Origin: Terracoccus sp. 273MFTsu3.1
Lineage (GTDB): Bacteria; Actinomycetota; Actinomycetes; Actinomycetales; Dermatophilaceae
Assembly (NCBI RefSeq): GCF_000383675.1
Contig: NZ_KB911821.1
Span: 744,001 to 808,000 of the forward strand
DNA: 64,000 nucleotides
Direction: 5' to 3'
Below the pieces are notes generated by a model. The model was not told the DNA's origin and did no database searches. It saw only the letters and a program-made list of their open reading frames with translations. The position numbers and the translations under genes are program-made. Numbering within the stretch: the stretch's first letter is position 1; each line of letters starts with the position of its first letter. This document shows, one piece after another, positions 42,984-57,074 of the stretch.

Positions 42984-44540
42984 TCAGCGGTTGGTCATGC
43001 GCCAGCGCGCGAGCAGCACGCCGAGACGGTCCTCGACCGGTCGCGGCGAGGTGGCGGAGTAGTTGCTCATCATGACGAAGACGTAGCGCCGGCCGTCCGC
43101 GCCCGAGACGTAGCCTGCGAGCGACGTGACTCCCGTCAGGCTCCCGTTCTTCGCGCGCAGGTTGCCCGCAGCCGCGGTGCCCCGCATGCGGCTCGCCAGG
43201 GTCCCGCCGGTCCACCGGACCGGGTCGGCCCCTGCGACCGGCAGCGCCGCACGGAAGGTGGGCCACCACGACGTGCGCTGGACCTTGTCGAGGAGGGTCG
43301 ACAGCTGGTTGGGCGTCAGGCGGTCGGCGCGAGCGAGTCCCGAGCCGTCGACGAACCGCAGGCCCGCGGTGGGGATCCCGATGCGAGCCGCGTAGTCGCG
43401 CAGCGCCTTCGTGCCGTCGACCCAGCTGCCCGGACGTCCCGACCGGGCCCCGAGCGTCTTCGTGATGGCCTCGGCGTGGCCGTTGTTGCTCAGCTTGAGG
43501 AACGGCACGAGCAGCTGCCCCAGGGTCATCGACGTGTGCCGTGCCAGCAGCGCCTGACCGGCCGGCGTCCTGCCGCGCACGGCGGTCCCGTCGACCCGGA
43601 TGCCCGCGGCGACGAGCCGCGCGCGCAGGGCCCGCGCGGTCATGAGGGCGGGGTCGTCGACGGTGACCCACTTCTTGGCCGCCGCGTGCTCGAGGGGCAC
43701 CTGGCCGGTGACGGTCAGCGTGTTGGTGCCGGCCGCTCGGGCGACCGAGATCGTGGTCGCGGACCCGGCGGCGGAGGTGCGCGCCTTGTTGACCAGACGC
43801 ACGTGCGAGGCGGCGGCCGGCGGCGTCACGGTGAGCCGTGGCGCGCTCGCGATGCTCGTGGCGGGCGTCGCGGTGACGATGACGGTGCCCGCGTCGTAGT
43901 CGGTGTCGGGTGCCAACGTCAGGGCCGACACCTGCGCGGCGTAGTAGCTCGACGCGTACGACGTCGACCAGTACGGGTTGTAGCGCACCTCGTCGAAGGC
44001 GGACGCGTCGCCGACGACGTCACCCGTGACCCGGGTGACCCCCTTGGCCCGCAGGGCGCTCGCGAGCGAGGTCAGGTCGCGCTCGAGCAGCGTCGGGTCG
44101 CCGGTGCCCCTGAGGTAGAGGCGGGAGACCACTCCCCCGTTCGGGGCCGACGGTGCGAAGACGTCGGTGCGCCACCGGTAGGCGCTGCCGAGGGTGTACA
44201 TCGCAGCGGCGGCCGTGAACGTCTTCTGCGTCGACGCCGGGGCGAGCGGGGTGTTGGCGTAGCGGACGTAGACCGGTGTGCGCGTGGCGGCGTCGGCCAC
44301 GACGACTCCGACGTGCGCCGTCGAGGCCGTCACGCTCGGGTCGGTCATGAGCCGGCCCACCTCGCGGCGCAGGGCGGCGTCGCGCGAGGAGTAGACCGTG
44401 GCGCCGGAACCCGGCGGGGCCGTCGCCACGAGCGCCGCCACGGCCAGCATGACCACGGCGACGAGGAACGGCCAGCGCACCGCGCGACGCGGGCCGGCCG
44501 AGCCGCGGACGACCTTGAGCGAACGAGGAGCACCGAACAT
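42984..44540 (-). CDS. dacB: D-alanyl-D-alanine carboxypeptidase/endopeptidase, PBP4 type (S13)
   Basis: Product of 518 residues. One N-terminal membrane helix (WPFLVAVVMLAVAALVATA) serves as signal or anchor. The Ser-x-x-Lys motif lies in APASTQKTFTAAAAM. SNNGHAE is the Ser-x-Asn motif. The third motif reads KNGSLTG where KTG is normal; the Asn may alter substrate or drug binding. The long insertion between motifs 1 and 2 is typical of S13 enzymes. It trims peptidoglycan cross-links outside the cell. It stands alone next to rpoC, reading away from it. Confidence 0.92.
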   Translation of the reverse strand: MFGAPRSLKVVRGSAGPRRAVRWPFLVAVVMLAVAALVATAPPGSGATVYSSRDAALRREVGRLMTDPSVTASTAHVGVVVADAATRTPVYVRYANTPLAPASTQKTFTAAAAMYTLGSAYRWRTDVFAPSAPNGGVVSRLYLRGTGDPTLLERDLTSLASALRAKGVTRVTGDVVGDASAFDEVRYNPYWSTSYASSYYAAQVSALTLAPDTDYDAGTVIVTATPATSIASAPRLTVTPPAAASHVRLVNKARTSAAGSATTISVARAAGTNTLTVTGQVPLEHAAAKKWVTVDDPALMTARALRARLVAAGIRVDGTAVRGRTPAGQALLARHTSMTLGQLLVPFLKLSNNGHAEAITKTLGARSGRPGSWVDGTKALRDYAARIGIPTAGLRFVDGSGLARADRLTPNQLSTLLDKVQRTSWWPTFRAALPVAGADPVRWTGGTLASRMRGTAAAGNLRAKNGSLTGVTSLAGYVSGADGRRYVFVMMSNYSATSPRPVEDRLGVLLARWRMTNR

Positions 44541-44665
44541 GACGACCTCCGGAGGGTGTCGCCGGCCGGCCCTGGCGCCGCCGGACTCTCACCTCGCCCG
44601 AGAGACTAGTCCGATTTGTCCGTTTCCGGCGCGTCGAAACCGGCCGTCGAGCCCGGATACGCCGA

Positions 44666-44695
44666 GGGCCGGCTCCCCGGTCGGGGAGCCGGCCC
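44666..44695 (-). terminator. rpoBC terminator
   Basis: GGGCCGGCTCCCC-GGTC-GGGGAGCCGGCCC, a 13-bp stem about 53 bp after the rpoC stop. A GGCATAC word (44699-44705) sits beside the upstream arm. No T-tract is seen. Confidence 0.75.
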
Positions 44696-44747
44696 AGCGG
44701 CATACGTGGTGGTCGTCGTCCGCCGCTCGCGCGGCGGACGGGACCGG

Positions 44748-48644
<3,897 letters not shown>

Positions 48645-48707
48645 GTGGTTCCTTCTCTCGTAACTCTCGTTAAGTCTTTGGTCTGAGTGGTGTTCGTTGA
48701 CGAGGGG

Positions 48708-48741
48708 GCGTATGCCGCCGAGCGGGCTCAGCGGCATACGC
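48708..48741. repeat. Intercistronic hairpin rpoB/rpoC with GTATGCC pair
   Basis: GCGTATGCCGC (48708-48718) pairs with GCGGCATACGC (48731-48741). After one mismatch, GAGC-GG-GCTC closes the stem. It begins 24 bp after the rpoB stop and has the same outer arms as the 4154-4189 hairpin. Confidence 0.75.
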
Positions 48742-48765
48742 ACCGCTTGTCGTTAGGTGGCCTTC

Positions 48766-51700
48766 TCAGACCTCTTCGACGCTGGACGGCTCGCGCCGGC
48801 TCAGGTCGATGCCGAGCTCCTCCGCAGCGCGGAAGACCTCCTCGTCGGACTCCTTCATCTCGATCGTGGTGCCGTCGCTGCTCAGGACCTCGACGTTGAG
48901 ACACAGGGACTGCATCTCCTTGAGGAGGACCTTGAACGACTCCGGGATGCCCGAGTCGGGGATGTTCTCGCCCTTGACGATGGCCTCGTAGACCTTCACG
49001 CGGCCGGGAACGTCGTCCGACTTGATCGTCAGCAGCTCCTGGAGCGTGTAGGCGGCGCCGTACGCCTCGAGGGCCCAGACCTCCATCTCACCGAAGCGCT
49101 GGCCACCGAACTGGGCCTTACCGCCGAGCGGCTGCTGGGTGATCATGGAGTACGGACCGGTCGAACGAGCGTGGATCTTGTCGTCGACGAGGTGGTGGAG
49201 CTTGAGGATGTACATGTAGCCGACGGCGACGGGCTCCGGGAACGGCTCGCCGGAGCGGCCGTCGAAGAGGCGCGTCTTGCCCGAGGCGTCGATGAGGCGA
49301 ACCCCGTCGCGCGTCTTGAGCGTCGAGTCGAGCAGACCCGTGACGACGTCCTCGGAGGCACCGTCGAAGACCGGCGTCGCCACGCGCGTGCCCGCAGGGG
49401 CCTCGTGCGCGTCGGGCGCGATCTCCTTGGCCCACTCCGGGCTGCCCTCGATCTTCCAACCGCGCGAGGCGGCCCAGCCGAGGTGCAGCTCGAGGATCTG
49501 GCCGAGGTTCATACGACGGGGAACACCGTGCGGGTTGAGCACGACGTCGACCGGCGTACCGTCCTCGAGGAAGGGCATGTCCTCGACCGGGAGGATCTTG
49601 GAGATGACACCCTTGTTGCCGTGGCGGCCGGCGAGCTTGTCACCGTCGGTGATCTTGCGCTTGTTGGCCACGTAGACGCGGACGAGCTGGTTGACACCGG
49701 GCGGCAGGTCGTCGCCCAGGTCGGCACGGAACTCCTTGACGCCGATGACCGTGCCGGTCTCGCCGTGGGGCACCTTGAGCGACGTGTCGCGGACCTCGCG
49801 GGCCTTCTCACCGAAGATGGCGCGCAGCAGGCGCTCCTCCGGCGTCAGCTCGGTCTCACCCTTGGGCGTGACCTTGCCGACGAGCAGGTCGCCGTCGCGG
49901 ACCTCGGCGCCGACGCGGATGATGCCGCGCTCGTCGAGGTCGGCGAGGACCTCCTCGGAGACGTTCGGGATGTCCCGGGTGATCTCCTCGGGGCCGAGCT
50001 TCGTGTCGCGGGCGTCGACCTCGTGCTCCTCGATGTGGATCGAGGAGAGGACGTCGTCCTGGACGAGACGCTGGCTGAGGATGATCGCGTCCTCGTAGTT
50101 GTGGCCCTCCCACGACATGAACGCCACGAGCAGGTTGCGCCCGAGCGCCATCTCGCCACCCTCGGTCGCGGGACCGTCGGCGATGACGCCACCGGCCTCG
50201 AGACGGTCGCCCTCGTTGACGACGACGACCTGGTTGTAGCTCGTGCCCTGGTTGGAGCGCGCGAACTTGGCGATGCGGTACGTCTGGTACGTGCCGTCGT
50301 CGTTGGCGACGGTGACGAGGTCAGCCGACACCTCCTGGACGACACCGGCCTTCTCGGCACGGACGACGTCGCCCGAGTCGAGGGCGGCGCGGAACTCCAT
50401 GCCGGTACCGACGATGGGCGCCTCGCTCTTGACGAGCGGGACGGCCTGACGCTGCATGTTGGCACCCATGAGGGCACGGTTGGCGTCGTCGTGCTCGAGG
50501 AACGGGATCATCGCGGTCGCGGCCGAGACCATCTGGCGCGGCGAGACGTCCATGTAGTCGACCTCGTCGCCGGGGACGAGCTCGACCTCTCCACCCTTGG
50601 TGCGCACGAGCACGCGGTCCTCGGTGAAGTTGTTCTGCTTGTCGAGCGGCGCGTTGGCCTGGGCGACGACGTAGCGGTCCTCCTCGTCGGCGGACAGGTA
50701 GTCGACGTCGTCGGTCACGTGGCCGCCGGTCACCTTGCGGTACGGCGTCTCGATGAAGCCGAACGCGTTGATGCGACCGTAGGACGCGAGCGAGCCGATG
50801 AGGCCGATGTTCGGGCCTTCCGGCGTCTCGATCGGGCACATGCGGCCGTAGTGCGACGGGTGGACGTCACGGACCTCCATCTGGGCGCGGTCACGGGAGA
50901 TACCACCCGGGCCGAGCGCGGACAGACGACGCTTGTGCGTCAGACCCGCGAGCGGGTTGTTCTGGTCCATGAACTGCGAGAGCTGCGACGTGCCGAAGAA
51001 CTCCTTGATCGAGGCCACCACGGGGCGGATGTTGATCAGGGTCTGCGGGGTGATCGCCTCGACGTCCTGCGTCGTCATGCGCTCGCGGACGACGCGCTCC
51101 ATGCGCGACAGGCCGGTGCGGACCTGGTTCTGGATGAGCTCGCCGACGGAGCGGAGGCGACGGTTGCCGAAGTGGTCGATGTCATCGACCTCGACGCGGA
51201 CGTCGATCTCCTCGCCGTTCTTGACGCCCTTCATCGAGTCCTGGCCGTCGTGCAGCGTGACGATGAACTTGATCGTCTTGACGATGTCGTCGATCGACAG
51301 GGTCGAGTCGTTGATCGAGGCGTCGAGACCGAGCTTCTTGTTCACCTTGTAGCGACCGACCTTGGCGAGGTCGTAGCGCTTGCCGTTGAAGTAGAGGTTG
51401 TCGAGCAGCGTCTGCGCGGCCTCCTTCGTCGGCGGCTCGCCCGGGCGCAGCTTGCGGTAGATGTCGAGCAGCGCGTCGTCCTGGCCCTGGGTGTGGTCCT
51501 TCTCCAGGGTGAGGCGCATCGACTCGAACTCGCCGAACTCCTCGAGGATCTGGGCCTCGGTCCAGCCGAGGGCCTTGAGGAGCACGGTGACCGACTGCTT
51601 GCGCTTGCGGTCGACGCGGACGCCGACCATGTCGCGCTTGTCGATCTCGAACTCGAGCCAGGCGCCGCGGCTCGGGATGATCTTGGCCGTGTAGATGTCC

Positions 51701-52248
51701 TTGTCGGACGTCTTGTCGGGCGTGCGCTCGAAGTAGACGCCCGGGCTGCGGACGAGCTGCGAGACGACGACACGCTCGGTGCCGTTGATGATGAAGGTGC
51801 CGCGCTCGGTCATGAGCGGGAAGTCGCCCATGAAGACCGTCTGGCTCTTGATCTCACCCGTCTGGGCGTTCATGAACTCGGCGGTGACGAAGAGCGGTGC
51901 GTCGTACGTCTGGTCGCGCTCCTTGCACGACTCGATCGTCTTGCGGGTCTCCTCGAAGCGGTGGTCGCGGAACGACAGCGACATCGAGCCGCTGAAGTCC
52001 TCGATCGGGGAGATCTCCTCGAAGATCTCCTCGAGCCCGGACCGGTCCGGGACGTCGGTGCGCCCCTCGGCCTTGGCCGCGGCGACGCGAGCCTGCCAGC
52101 GCTCGTTGCCGAGCAGCCAGTCGAAGCTCTCCGTCTGAAGCGCCAGGAGGTCGGGGACCTCGAGTGGTTCGCGAATCTTCGCGAAGGACAGACGCCCCGA
52201 AGGGGTCTGTGCGGTGGACATGTTCGTCGCAGTACGCGAGGCAGCCAA
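48766..52248 (-). CDS. rpoB: DNA-directed RNA polymerase subunit beta, TTG start
   Basis: Product of 1160 residues from TTG at 52248 ([15 protein letters not shown]), with GAAGGA upstream. An ATG 11 codons later is less likely. Core motif [20 protein letters not shown] opens the conserved part. The rifampicin region [20 protein letters not shown] and [10 protein letters not shown] is wild type at the common resistance residues. The Mg-coordinating and switch regions near [15 protein letters not shown] and [12 protein letters not shown] are intact. It is transcribed from its own promoter (52401-52429). Confidence 0.98.
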   Translation of the reverse strand: MAASRTATNMSTAQTPSGRLSFAKIREPLEVPDLLALQTESFDWLLGNERWQARVAAAKAEGRTDVPDRSGLEEIFEEISPIEDFSGSMSLSFRDHRFEETRKTIESCKERDQTYDAPLFVTAEFMNAQTGEIKSQTVFMGDFPLMTERGTFIINGTERVVVSQLVRSPGVYFERTPDKTSDKDIYTAKIIPSRGAWLEFEIDKRDMVGVRVDRKRKQSVTVLLKALGWTEAQILEEFGEFESMRLTLEKDHTQGQDDALLDIYRKLRPGEPPTKEAAQTLLDNLYFNGKRYDLAKVGRYKVNKKLGLDASINDSTLSIDDIVKTIKFIVTLHDGQDSMKGVKNGEEIDVRVEVDDIDHFGNRRLRSVGELIQNQVRTGLSRMERVVRERMTTQDVEAITPQTLINIRPVVASIKEFFGTSQLSQFMDQNNPLAGLTHKRRLSALGPGGISRDRAQMEVRDVHPSHYGRMCPIETPEGPNIGLIGSLASYGRINAFGFIETPYRKVTGGHVTDDVDYLSADEEDRYVVAQANAPLDKQNNFTEDRVLVRTKGGEVELVPGDEVDYMDVSPRQMVSAATAMIPFLEHDDANRALMGANMQRQAVPLVKSEAPIVGTGMEFRAALDSGDVVRAEKAGVVQEVSADLVTVANDDGTYQTYRIAKFARSNQGTSYNQVVVVNEGDRLEAGGVIADGPATEGGEMALGRNLLVAFMSWEGHNYEDAIILSQRLVQDDVLSSIHIEEHEVDARDTKLGPEEITRDIPNVSEEVLADLDERGIIRVGAEVRDGDLLVGKVTPKGETELTPEERLLRAIFGEKAREVRDTSLKVPHGETGTVIGVKEFRADLGDDLPPGVNQLVRVYVANKRKITDGDKLAGRHGNKGVISKILPVEDMPFLEDGTPVDVVLNPHGVPRRMNLGQILELHLGWAASRGWKIEGSPEWAKEIAPDAHEAPAGTRVATPVFDGASEDVVTGLLDSTLKTRDGVRLIDASGKTRLFDGRSGEPFPEPVAVGYMYILKLHHLVDDKIHARSTGPYSMITQQPLGGKAQFGGQRFGEMEVWALEAYGAAYTLQELLTIKSDDVPGRVKVYEAIVKGENIPDSGIPESFKVLLKEMQSLCLNVEVLSSDGTTIEMKESDEEVFRAAEELGIDLSRREPSSVEEV

Positions 52249-52400
52249 GGAGGGTCCTTCCACGGGCCTTTTTCGAATCTTCAGATCCGCGTTGCCGCAT
52301 GGCTCCGCTCGCGGGTCCCGAGGTCATACCGGATGCCGGATGGCATGGTGTTTGGCCTGACCGAGGTCGCGAAGGGTGGGCATGGGCAGCGCAAAGGCCT

Positions 52401-52429
52401 AGCCTACCGGTAAAGGGCAGGAGTGTCCA
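52401..52429 (-). promoter_or_regulatory. rpoB promoter
   Basis: Minus strand: -35 TGGACA (52424-52429), 17-bp spacer, -10 TAGGCT (52401-52406). It predicts a start near 52394 and a leader of about 146 nt. The 499-bp gap 52249-52747 holds no gene that I can support; apart from this promoter I see a TAGCAT box (52695-52700) upstream of the DUF4282 gene. Confidence 0.7.
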
Positions 52430-52747
52430 GCCGGGTCAAGGGACGGAGATCGTCTCCCGAGGTGCCCACCCGGTCTCGAACGACCGGGCGCCCTCGACGT
52501 GACCTGCCACGCCCCCCGGACCGGGAGCTCGCGATGCGAACGCGACGAATATGGCCCTCCGCGGGCCGGACGTCAAGACCCACGCCCTCGCAGGCGCGTC
52601 GCGACACGCCGCCGAGCACCGCCCGGAACCCCGCTGACCTGCACGAACACGGCGGCGCCGGGCCTCGATCAGGACCGTCGGGAGGGCCTCCGCCCTAGCA
52701 TGGAGCACGCCAGAGATCCGTTGACGTCTCCTTCCGAGAGGGAAGCC

Positions 52748-53278
52748 ATGTCCGATCCGAACCCGCCCGAGCAACCGTCCTTCAACCAGCCGGCCGGGAG
52801 CGACCCGACCACGCCGATCCCGAGCAGCCAGCCCAGCTCGCCCGCGCCCGGCGCACCGGGCGCACCGGGCGCGACCGGGGCACCTGGCGCAACCGGCGCA
52901 CCCGTCGGCGGCAGCACGCCTCCCCCGCCGCCGCCCGTCGCACCGACCGGTGGACCGAGCGGGATGTCGAGCATCCCCGACCCCGCGCGCGAGGGGGCCG
53001 GCTTCTTCACGGCCCTCTTCGACTTCAGCTTCACGAACTTCGTGACGCCGATCCTCGTGCGCTTCGTCTACCTGCTGGCGACCGTGGCACTCGTCGCGAG
53101 CTGGCTCATCTTCGTCTTCGCCGGCTTCGCCAACAGCGTCGGCACCGGTCTGGCCGCGCTCATCCTCGGTCCGATCTTCGTGATCATCTACCTCGCCGTC
53201 ATCCGCATGACCCTCGAGTTCTACCTGTCGGTCGTCCGGATGAGCGAGGACATCCACAAGCGCCTCCCCCAGGCCTGA
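52748..53278 (+). CDS. DUF4282 membrane protein
   Basis: Product of 176 residues from ATG at 52748 (GAGAGGGAAG upstream). About 90 N-terminal residues are Pro/Ser/Gly-rich with GAPGAPGATGAPGATGAP repeats, encoded by near-identical 9-bp units. Two membrane helices follow (LLATVALVASWLIFVFAGF, then AALILGPIFVIIYLAVI), with the family segment FFTALFDFSFTNFVTPILVR before them and RMTLEFYLSVVRMSEDIH after. Function unknown; probably an inner-membrane protein with a cytoplasmic disordered arm. Confidence 0.85.
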   Translation: MSDPNPPEQPSFNQPAGSDPTTPIPSSQPSSPAPGAPGAPGATGAPGATGAPVGGSTPPPPPPVAPTGGPSGMSSIPDPAREGAGFFTALFDFSFTNFVTPILVRFVYLLATVALVASWLIFVFAGFANSVGTGLAALILGPIFVIIYLAVIRMTLEFYLSVVRMSEDIHKRLPQA

Positions 53279-53310
53279 CCGGGCCCGGCCGACGCCCGGC
53301 TCCGCCACGT

Positions 53311-53346
53311 CGAGTGGGCACGTCCCCCCGGGGACGTGCCCACTCG
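53311..53346. terminator. Bidirectional terminator
   Basis: CGAGTGGGCACGTCCCC and its exact complement form a 17-bp stem with a CC centre, between the DUF4282 gene and the converging aguA gene. Confidence 0.85.
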
Positions 53347-53386
53347 GCGTTCCCGGGCACGCCTCGGACGGACGGTGCGGCCGGCC

Positions 53387-54469
53387 TCAGAGCGAGGGCT
53401 GCTGCTGGGTGATGCAGTGGATGCCGCCGCCACGGTCGAACAGCGGCCGTGCGTCGACGCCGACCACCCGTCGCCCCGGGTACGCGTCGGCGAGGACACC
53501 GAGGGACGCGTCGTCCTGCTCGTCCCCGAAGGTGCAGGCGATGACGCCGTCGTTGACGACGAGGTGGTTGATGTAGGACCAGTCGACGGGCCCATCGGAG
53601 TCGGCCAGGGTGCGCGGCGCCGGCACGCCGACGACCTCGAGACGCTCGCCCCGAGCGTCCCGCGCCTCCTCGAGAAGCTCGCGAAGGGTGCGTGACACGG
53701 CGTGGTCGGGGTGCGAGGGGTCCTGCTGCTCGTGGAGCAGCACGACGCCCGGGCTCGCGATGGTGGCCACGATGTCGACGTGGCCCCGGGTGCCGAACTC
53801 GTCGTAGTCGCGGGTCAGGCCTCGCGGCAGCCAGATGCACGTCGTGGCGCCGATGGTGCGGGCGAGCTCCGCCTCGACGTCGCTGCGCGTCAGCCCCGGG
53901 TTGCGGCCCGGGTCGAGCTGGACGGTCTCGGTGAGCAGCACCGTGCCCAGCCCGTCGACGTGGATCCCACCGCCCTCGTTGACGAGGGACGAGCCGACGA
54001 TCTCGGCCCCGGACAGGCCGCCGACGAAGGCACCGATGCGCGCGTCGTGCTCCCACGTGGCCCACGACTGCGCGCCCCAGCCGTTGAAGACCCAGTCGAC
54101 CGCCCCGAGCCGCGAGCCGTCGGCCGAGCGGACGAAGGTCGGGCCGATGTCGCGCATCCACGCGTCGTCGAGGGCGGCCGGGACGAGCTCGACGTCGGGG
54201 TGCAGGTGGCCCGCGGCGACGTCGAGATCGGCGGGGACGACGACCATGCGCACCGGCTCGAACTCGACGACCGCGTTGGCCACGGCGGCCCACGTGCGAC
54301 GCGCCGCGGCCACCTCCTCCGGGGTCTCGCCGAGGGTGTAGCCCTGGCTCGGCCACGCCATCCACGTGCGGTCGTGCCGGTCCGTCTCGGACGGCATCGT
54401 CCAGCCGGGCCCCGACCCTGCCCCACCGGCCTCCGCCGCGGCGGCGCCGGTCACGGCGGCGTCGGTCAC
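53387..54469 (-). CDS. aguA: Agmatine deiminase
   Basis: Product of 360 residues from GTG at 54469, overlapping the aguB stop by 4 nt. It converts agmatine to N-carbamoylputrescine. Signature parts: WTMPSETDRHDRTWMAWP, DDAWMRDIGPTFV, NEGGGIHVDG, the catalytic GTRGHVDIVA His/Asp and the nucleophilic Cys in GGGIHCITQQQP. The frame is open further upstream but homology and overlap fix the start. Paired with the carbamoylase, it makes putrescine. Confidence 0.93.
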   Translation of the reverse strand: MTDAAVTGAAAAEAGGAGSGPGWTMPSETDRHDRTWMAWPSQGYTLGETPEEVAAARRTWAAVANAVVEFEPVRMVVVPADLDVAAGHLHPDVELVPAALDDAWMRDIGPTFVRSADGSRLGAVDWVFNGWGAQSWATWEHDARIGAFVGGLSGAEIVGSSLVNEGGGIHVDGLGTVLLTETVQLDPGRNPGLTRSDVEAELARTIGATTCIWLPRGLTRDYDEFGTRGHVDIVATIASPGVVLLHEQQDPSHPDHAVSRTLRELLEEARDARGERLEVVGVPAPRTLADSDGPVDWSYINHLVVNDGVIACTFGDEQDDASLGVLADAYPGRRVVGVDARPLFDRGGGIHCITQQQPSL

Positions 54470-55428
54470 GGCGCCACCTCGCGACGGTGCTCCTCGCGCA
54501 CGGGGGCGGTGAGGGCGGCATACGAGTCGGGACGACGGGTGGCGAGGAAGGGGAAGAGCTCGAGCCAGTCGCGCCGCTGCGCGAGGTCGAGGTCGGCGAC
54601 GAGGACGGCGGCCTCGTCGCGGGGGGCCTGGACCAGGACGCGGCCGTAGGGGTCGGAGATGAACGAGCTGCCGTAGAAGGTGATGAGACCCTCCGTGCCG
54701 AAGCGGTTGGGCACGACCATGAAGAGGCCGTTGGCGATGCCGTTGCCGACGATGACCTGCTGCCACAGCGGCTGCGTGTCGAAGTCCGGGTGGTCGGGCT
54801 CGGAGCCGATCGCCGTGGGGTAGCAGAGCACCTCGGCGCCGCCGAGCGAGTAGAGACGGGCGACCTCGGGGAACCACTCGTCCCAGCAGGTCGGCAGGCC
54901 GAGCTTGAGCGACGGGTCGCCCAGTGCCACAACCGGATACGCGTCGTCGGGCGGACCCGGCCGGAAGTACTTGTCCTCGTAGTAGCCGGCCGTGACGGGG
55001 ATGTGGGTCTTGCGGGTGCGGGCCACGACCTCCCCGCTCGGGGCGACGACGACCGCGGTGTTGAAACCGAGCCCGTCGCCCTCGTCGGCACGTTCGTAGA
55101 GCGAGGCGTGGACGTGGACGCCGAAGTCGCGGGCCGCCTCACGGGCGAAGGTCACGGTGGGTCCCGTCTCGAGGTCCTCGGCCGTCGCGGACGGGGTGCC
55201 CTCGGGGAGGGTGTCGGCGGGGTAGCGCGACAGGGTCAGCTCGGGCAGGAACACGATGCTGGCACCGGCCTCCGCGGCCGTTCGGATGCCGTCGCGGAGG
55301 GTCTCGACGAGGGCTGCCGGGTCGTCGACCCATTCGTGCTGCACGACGCCGACGCGCACCGGCGTGGCCTCCGGCTGGTCGACGCGGGCGAGGGACTCTG
55401 GGACGCCATTGGCCTGGATGAGCTTCAC
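54466..55428 (-). CDS. aguB: N-carbamoylputrescine amidase (nitrilase superfamily)
   Basis: Product of 320 residues from GTG at 55428. Catalytic triad of the superfamily: Glu in FLPELTLSRYP, Lys in RKTHIPVTAGYYEDKYF and Cys in GLPTCWDEWFPE. The protein hydrolyses N-carbamoylputrescine to putrescine, CO2 and NH3. Its position beside agmatine deiminase supports this over other nitrilases. It starts the two-gene unit. Confidence 0.9.
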   Translation of the reverse strand: MKLIQANGVPESLARVDQPEATPVRVGVVQHEWVDDPAALVETLRDGIRTAAEAGASIVFLPELTLSRYPADTLPEGTPSATAEDLETGPTVTFAREAARDFGVHVHASLYERADEGDGLGFNTAVVVAPSGEVVARTRKTHIPVTAGYYEDKYFRPGPPDDAYPVVALGDPSLKLGLPTCWDEWFPEVARLYSLGGAEVLCYPTAIGSEPDHPDFDTQPLWQQVIVGNGIANGLFMVVPNRFGTEGLITFYGSSFISDPYGRVLVQAPRDEAAVLVADLDLAQRRDWLELFPFLATRRPDSYAALTAPVREEHRREVAP

Positions 55429-55587
55429 AGCGTGCAGTATGCCGCAGCGCCCGGCAGGCGGTTCGGGCCTCGACGCCCGGTGCCCGGCGCCGTCACCACC
55501 CCGGGCGCAGCACCGCGCACGCCGCCGTGGGCCGCTCGGTCCCGGACGACCTCTCGGGCGCCCGGGACCTTCCCCCTCGTTCCCCCG

Positions 55588-56394
55588 TCAGAAGGCGGAC
55601 AGCTCGCTGACGAGCCAGCGGTCGCCCACCTTCCGCATCGTGGCGATGACCCGGTTCTGGTCGATCGCAGGTGCCTGCTGTGCCTTGGTGGTCGTGGCCT
55701 GGTTGACGAACGCCATGACCCGCACCGTCGTGCCCTCGCCGCCGTCGCCGTCGGCGTCCATGACACCCGCGTCGTAGACCTTGGCCTGGACGGTGGCGTC
55801 GTTCCTGACGGCCATCGGCTTGATGTCGGTGGCGGCGACCTTGGTGAACTGGTCCTTGAACGGGGAGGTCAGCTGCGGGGTGACCTCGCCGATGTGCTTG
55901 TCGAACGCGGAGCCGCTGTAGCTGAGCAGGCTCTCCAGCGTGGTCCGTGCCGAACCCACGGCGGCGGTCCGGTCGGTGTCGGACACCCCGGGGCGCAGGC
56001 CGTAGACGAGCGAGGCCGCGAGCACGGCGAGCGCCAGGGTGGCGCCGATGGCGGACGCCCACAGTCCGGCGGAGCCGCGCGAGCGCGTGCCGACGTCGGT
56101 CTGCCCGTCGTCCGCGGCCGCCTCCTGGCCGCTGGTCGGGCCCACCCGGCGCTCGTCGACCGCGGTCCCGCGGTCGCCCGCGGTGGTTCCGGTGGTGATC
56201 TCGGGGCTGGCACCGGAGGCGCCGCCCGTGCTCTCGCCGGTCGTGGACGGGCCCCGGTCGAGGACGATCGTCGAGGACGCGGGCGCGCCGGCACCCGAGG
56301 ACCGGCGGCGGGCACCGGCCACGCGCTTGCGTGGGCTCGCGCCCGATGCAGCCGACGCTGCGACGGGACGGCGGGGGTCAGCTGACGAAGTCAA
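55588..56394 (-). CDS. Mce-associated membrane protein
   Basis: Product of 268 residues from a TTG start at 56394 that overlaps the upstream gene by 17 bp. About 110 N-terminal residues are disordered (Ala/Gly/Ser/Thr, basic). One membrane helix (WASAIGATLALAVLAASLVYGL) is followed by a domain with LLSYSGSAFDKHIGEVTPQL and MRKVGDRWLVSELSAF, the Mas pattern. Mas proteins are thought to stabilise or assist Mce transporters. It is the last gene of the mce operon. Confidence 0.85.
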   Translation of the reverse strand: MTSSADPRRPVAASAASGASPRKRVAGARRRSSGAGAPASSTIVLDRGPSTTGESTGGASGASPEITTGTTAGDRGTAVDERRVGPTSGQEAAADDGQTDVGTRSRGSAGLWASAIGATLALAVLAASLVYGLRPGVSDTDRTAAVGSARTTLESLLSYSGSAFDKHIGEVTPQLTSPFKDQFTKVAATDIKPMAVRNDATVQAKVYDAGVMDADGDGGEGTTVRVMAFVNQATTTKAQQAPAIDQNRVIATMRKVGDRWLVSELSAF

Positions 56395-57049
56395 GGGTGC
56401 TCACCTTCCAGGCGTCGCCGACCTTCACGAGGTCGAGCCGGAGCCGGTACGTCTTCTTCTCGGCCTTGGGGGTCGATGCGTTCGAGGTGGGGGCGACGAC
56501 CCCGACGATGACCTTGGCCGAGTCGTCGTCGCCCGACACGAGCGAGGCCTCGGCCCGCTCGACCGTCGAGACCGTCTTGTTGGCGGTGACGACGGGCTTG
56601 AGCTGGGCCAGGGTGGAGGCGTACTCCTTGCGGAAGGCCCCGGTCGAGTCGTCGAGCACGCGCTGGGTGTCGGCGTCGAACGTCGTGGCGTTCATCGTCA
56701 CGAAGTTGACGGCGATCTGGCGCCCGGCGGCCAGGGCAGCGGCGCGGTTGTCGGCGTCGCGCTGCTGCTGCAAGGCCGAGCGCCCCAACGTCGCCGTGAC
56801 GGCGAACGCCGCGAGCAGCAGCACGGCCGTGACGGTCCACAGCAGGCGCGAGGTGGGACGCCACGTGCGGACACCCCTAAGGCCCGCACGTGGCGCGTCG
56901 GGGGGACCGGACCCCACTGCGGCGTCACTGGGGTCATGAGGCTCGTGGCGCTCGTGGAGCCCGTGGGGCTCGCGGTCGGTGGAGCTCTCGGGCGACCGCT
57001 GGGATCGTGGCGGTCGCTCGGTCTCCGAGCGGGTGGTGACCATCGTCAT
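56378..57049 (-). CDS. Mce-associated membrane protein
   Basis: Product of 223 residues. A charged N-terminus of about 65 residues is followed by one helix (LLWTVTAVLLLAAFAVTATL) and a domain with AVNFVTMNATTFDADTQRVL, STGAFRKEYASTLAQLKPVV and LRLDLVKVGDAWKVSTLDFV. This is the Mas fold, paralogous to its neighbour. It follows mceF by 25 bp. Confidence 0.87.
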   Translation of the reverse strand: MTMVTTRSETERPPRSQRSPESSTDREPHGLHERHEPHDPSDAAVGSGPPDAPRAGLRGVRTWRPTSRLLWTVTAVLLLAAFAVTATLGRSALQQQRDADNRAAALAAGRQIAVNFVTMNATTFDADTQRVLDDSTGAFRKEYASTLAQLKPVVTANKTVSTVERAEASLVSGDDDSAKVIVGVVAPTSNASTPKAEKKTYRLRLDLVKVGDAWKVSTLDFVS

Positions 57050-57074
57050 CGAGGGGGTTTCCTTCCGTCACCGG

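Noticed and set aside
50880-51000. Rifampicin-resistance mutation in rpoB, and streptomycin mutation in rpsL
   Set aside because: The classic positions read as wild type in both genes.
52830-52930. CRISPR-like or other functional repeat
   Set aside because: Short coding repeats (GAPGAT) within a low-complexity protein segment; no spacers.
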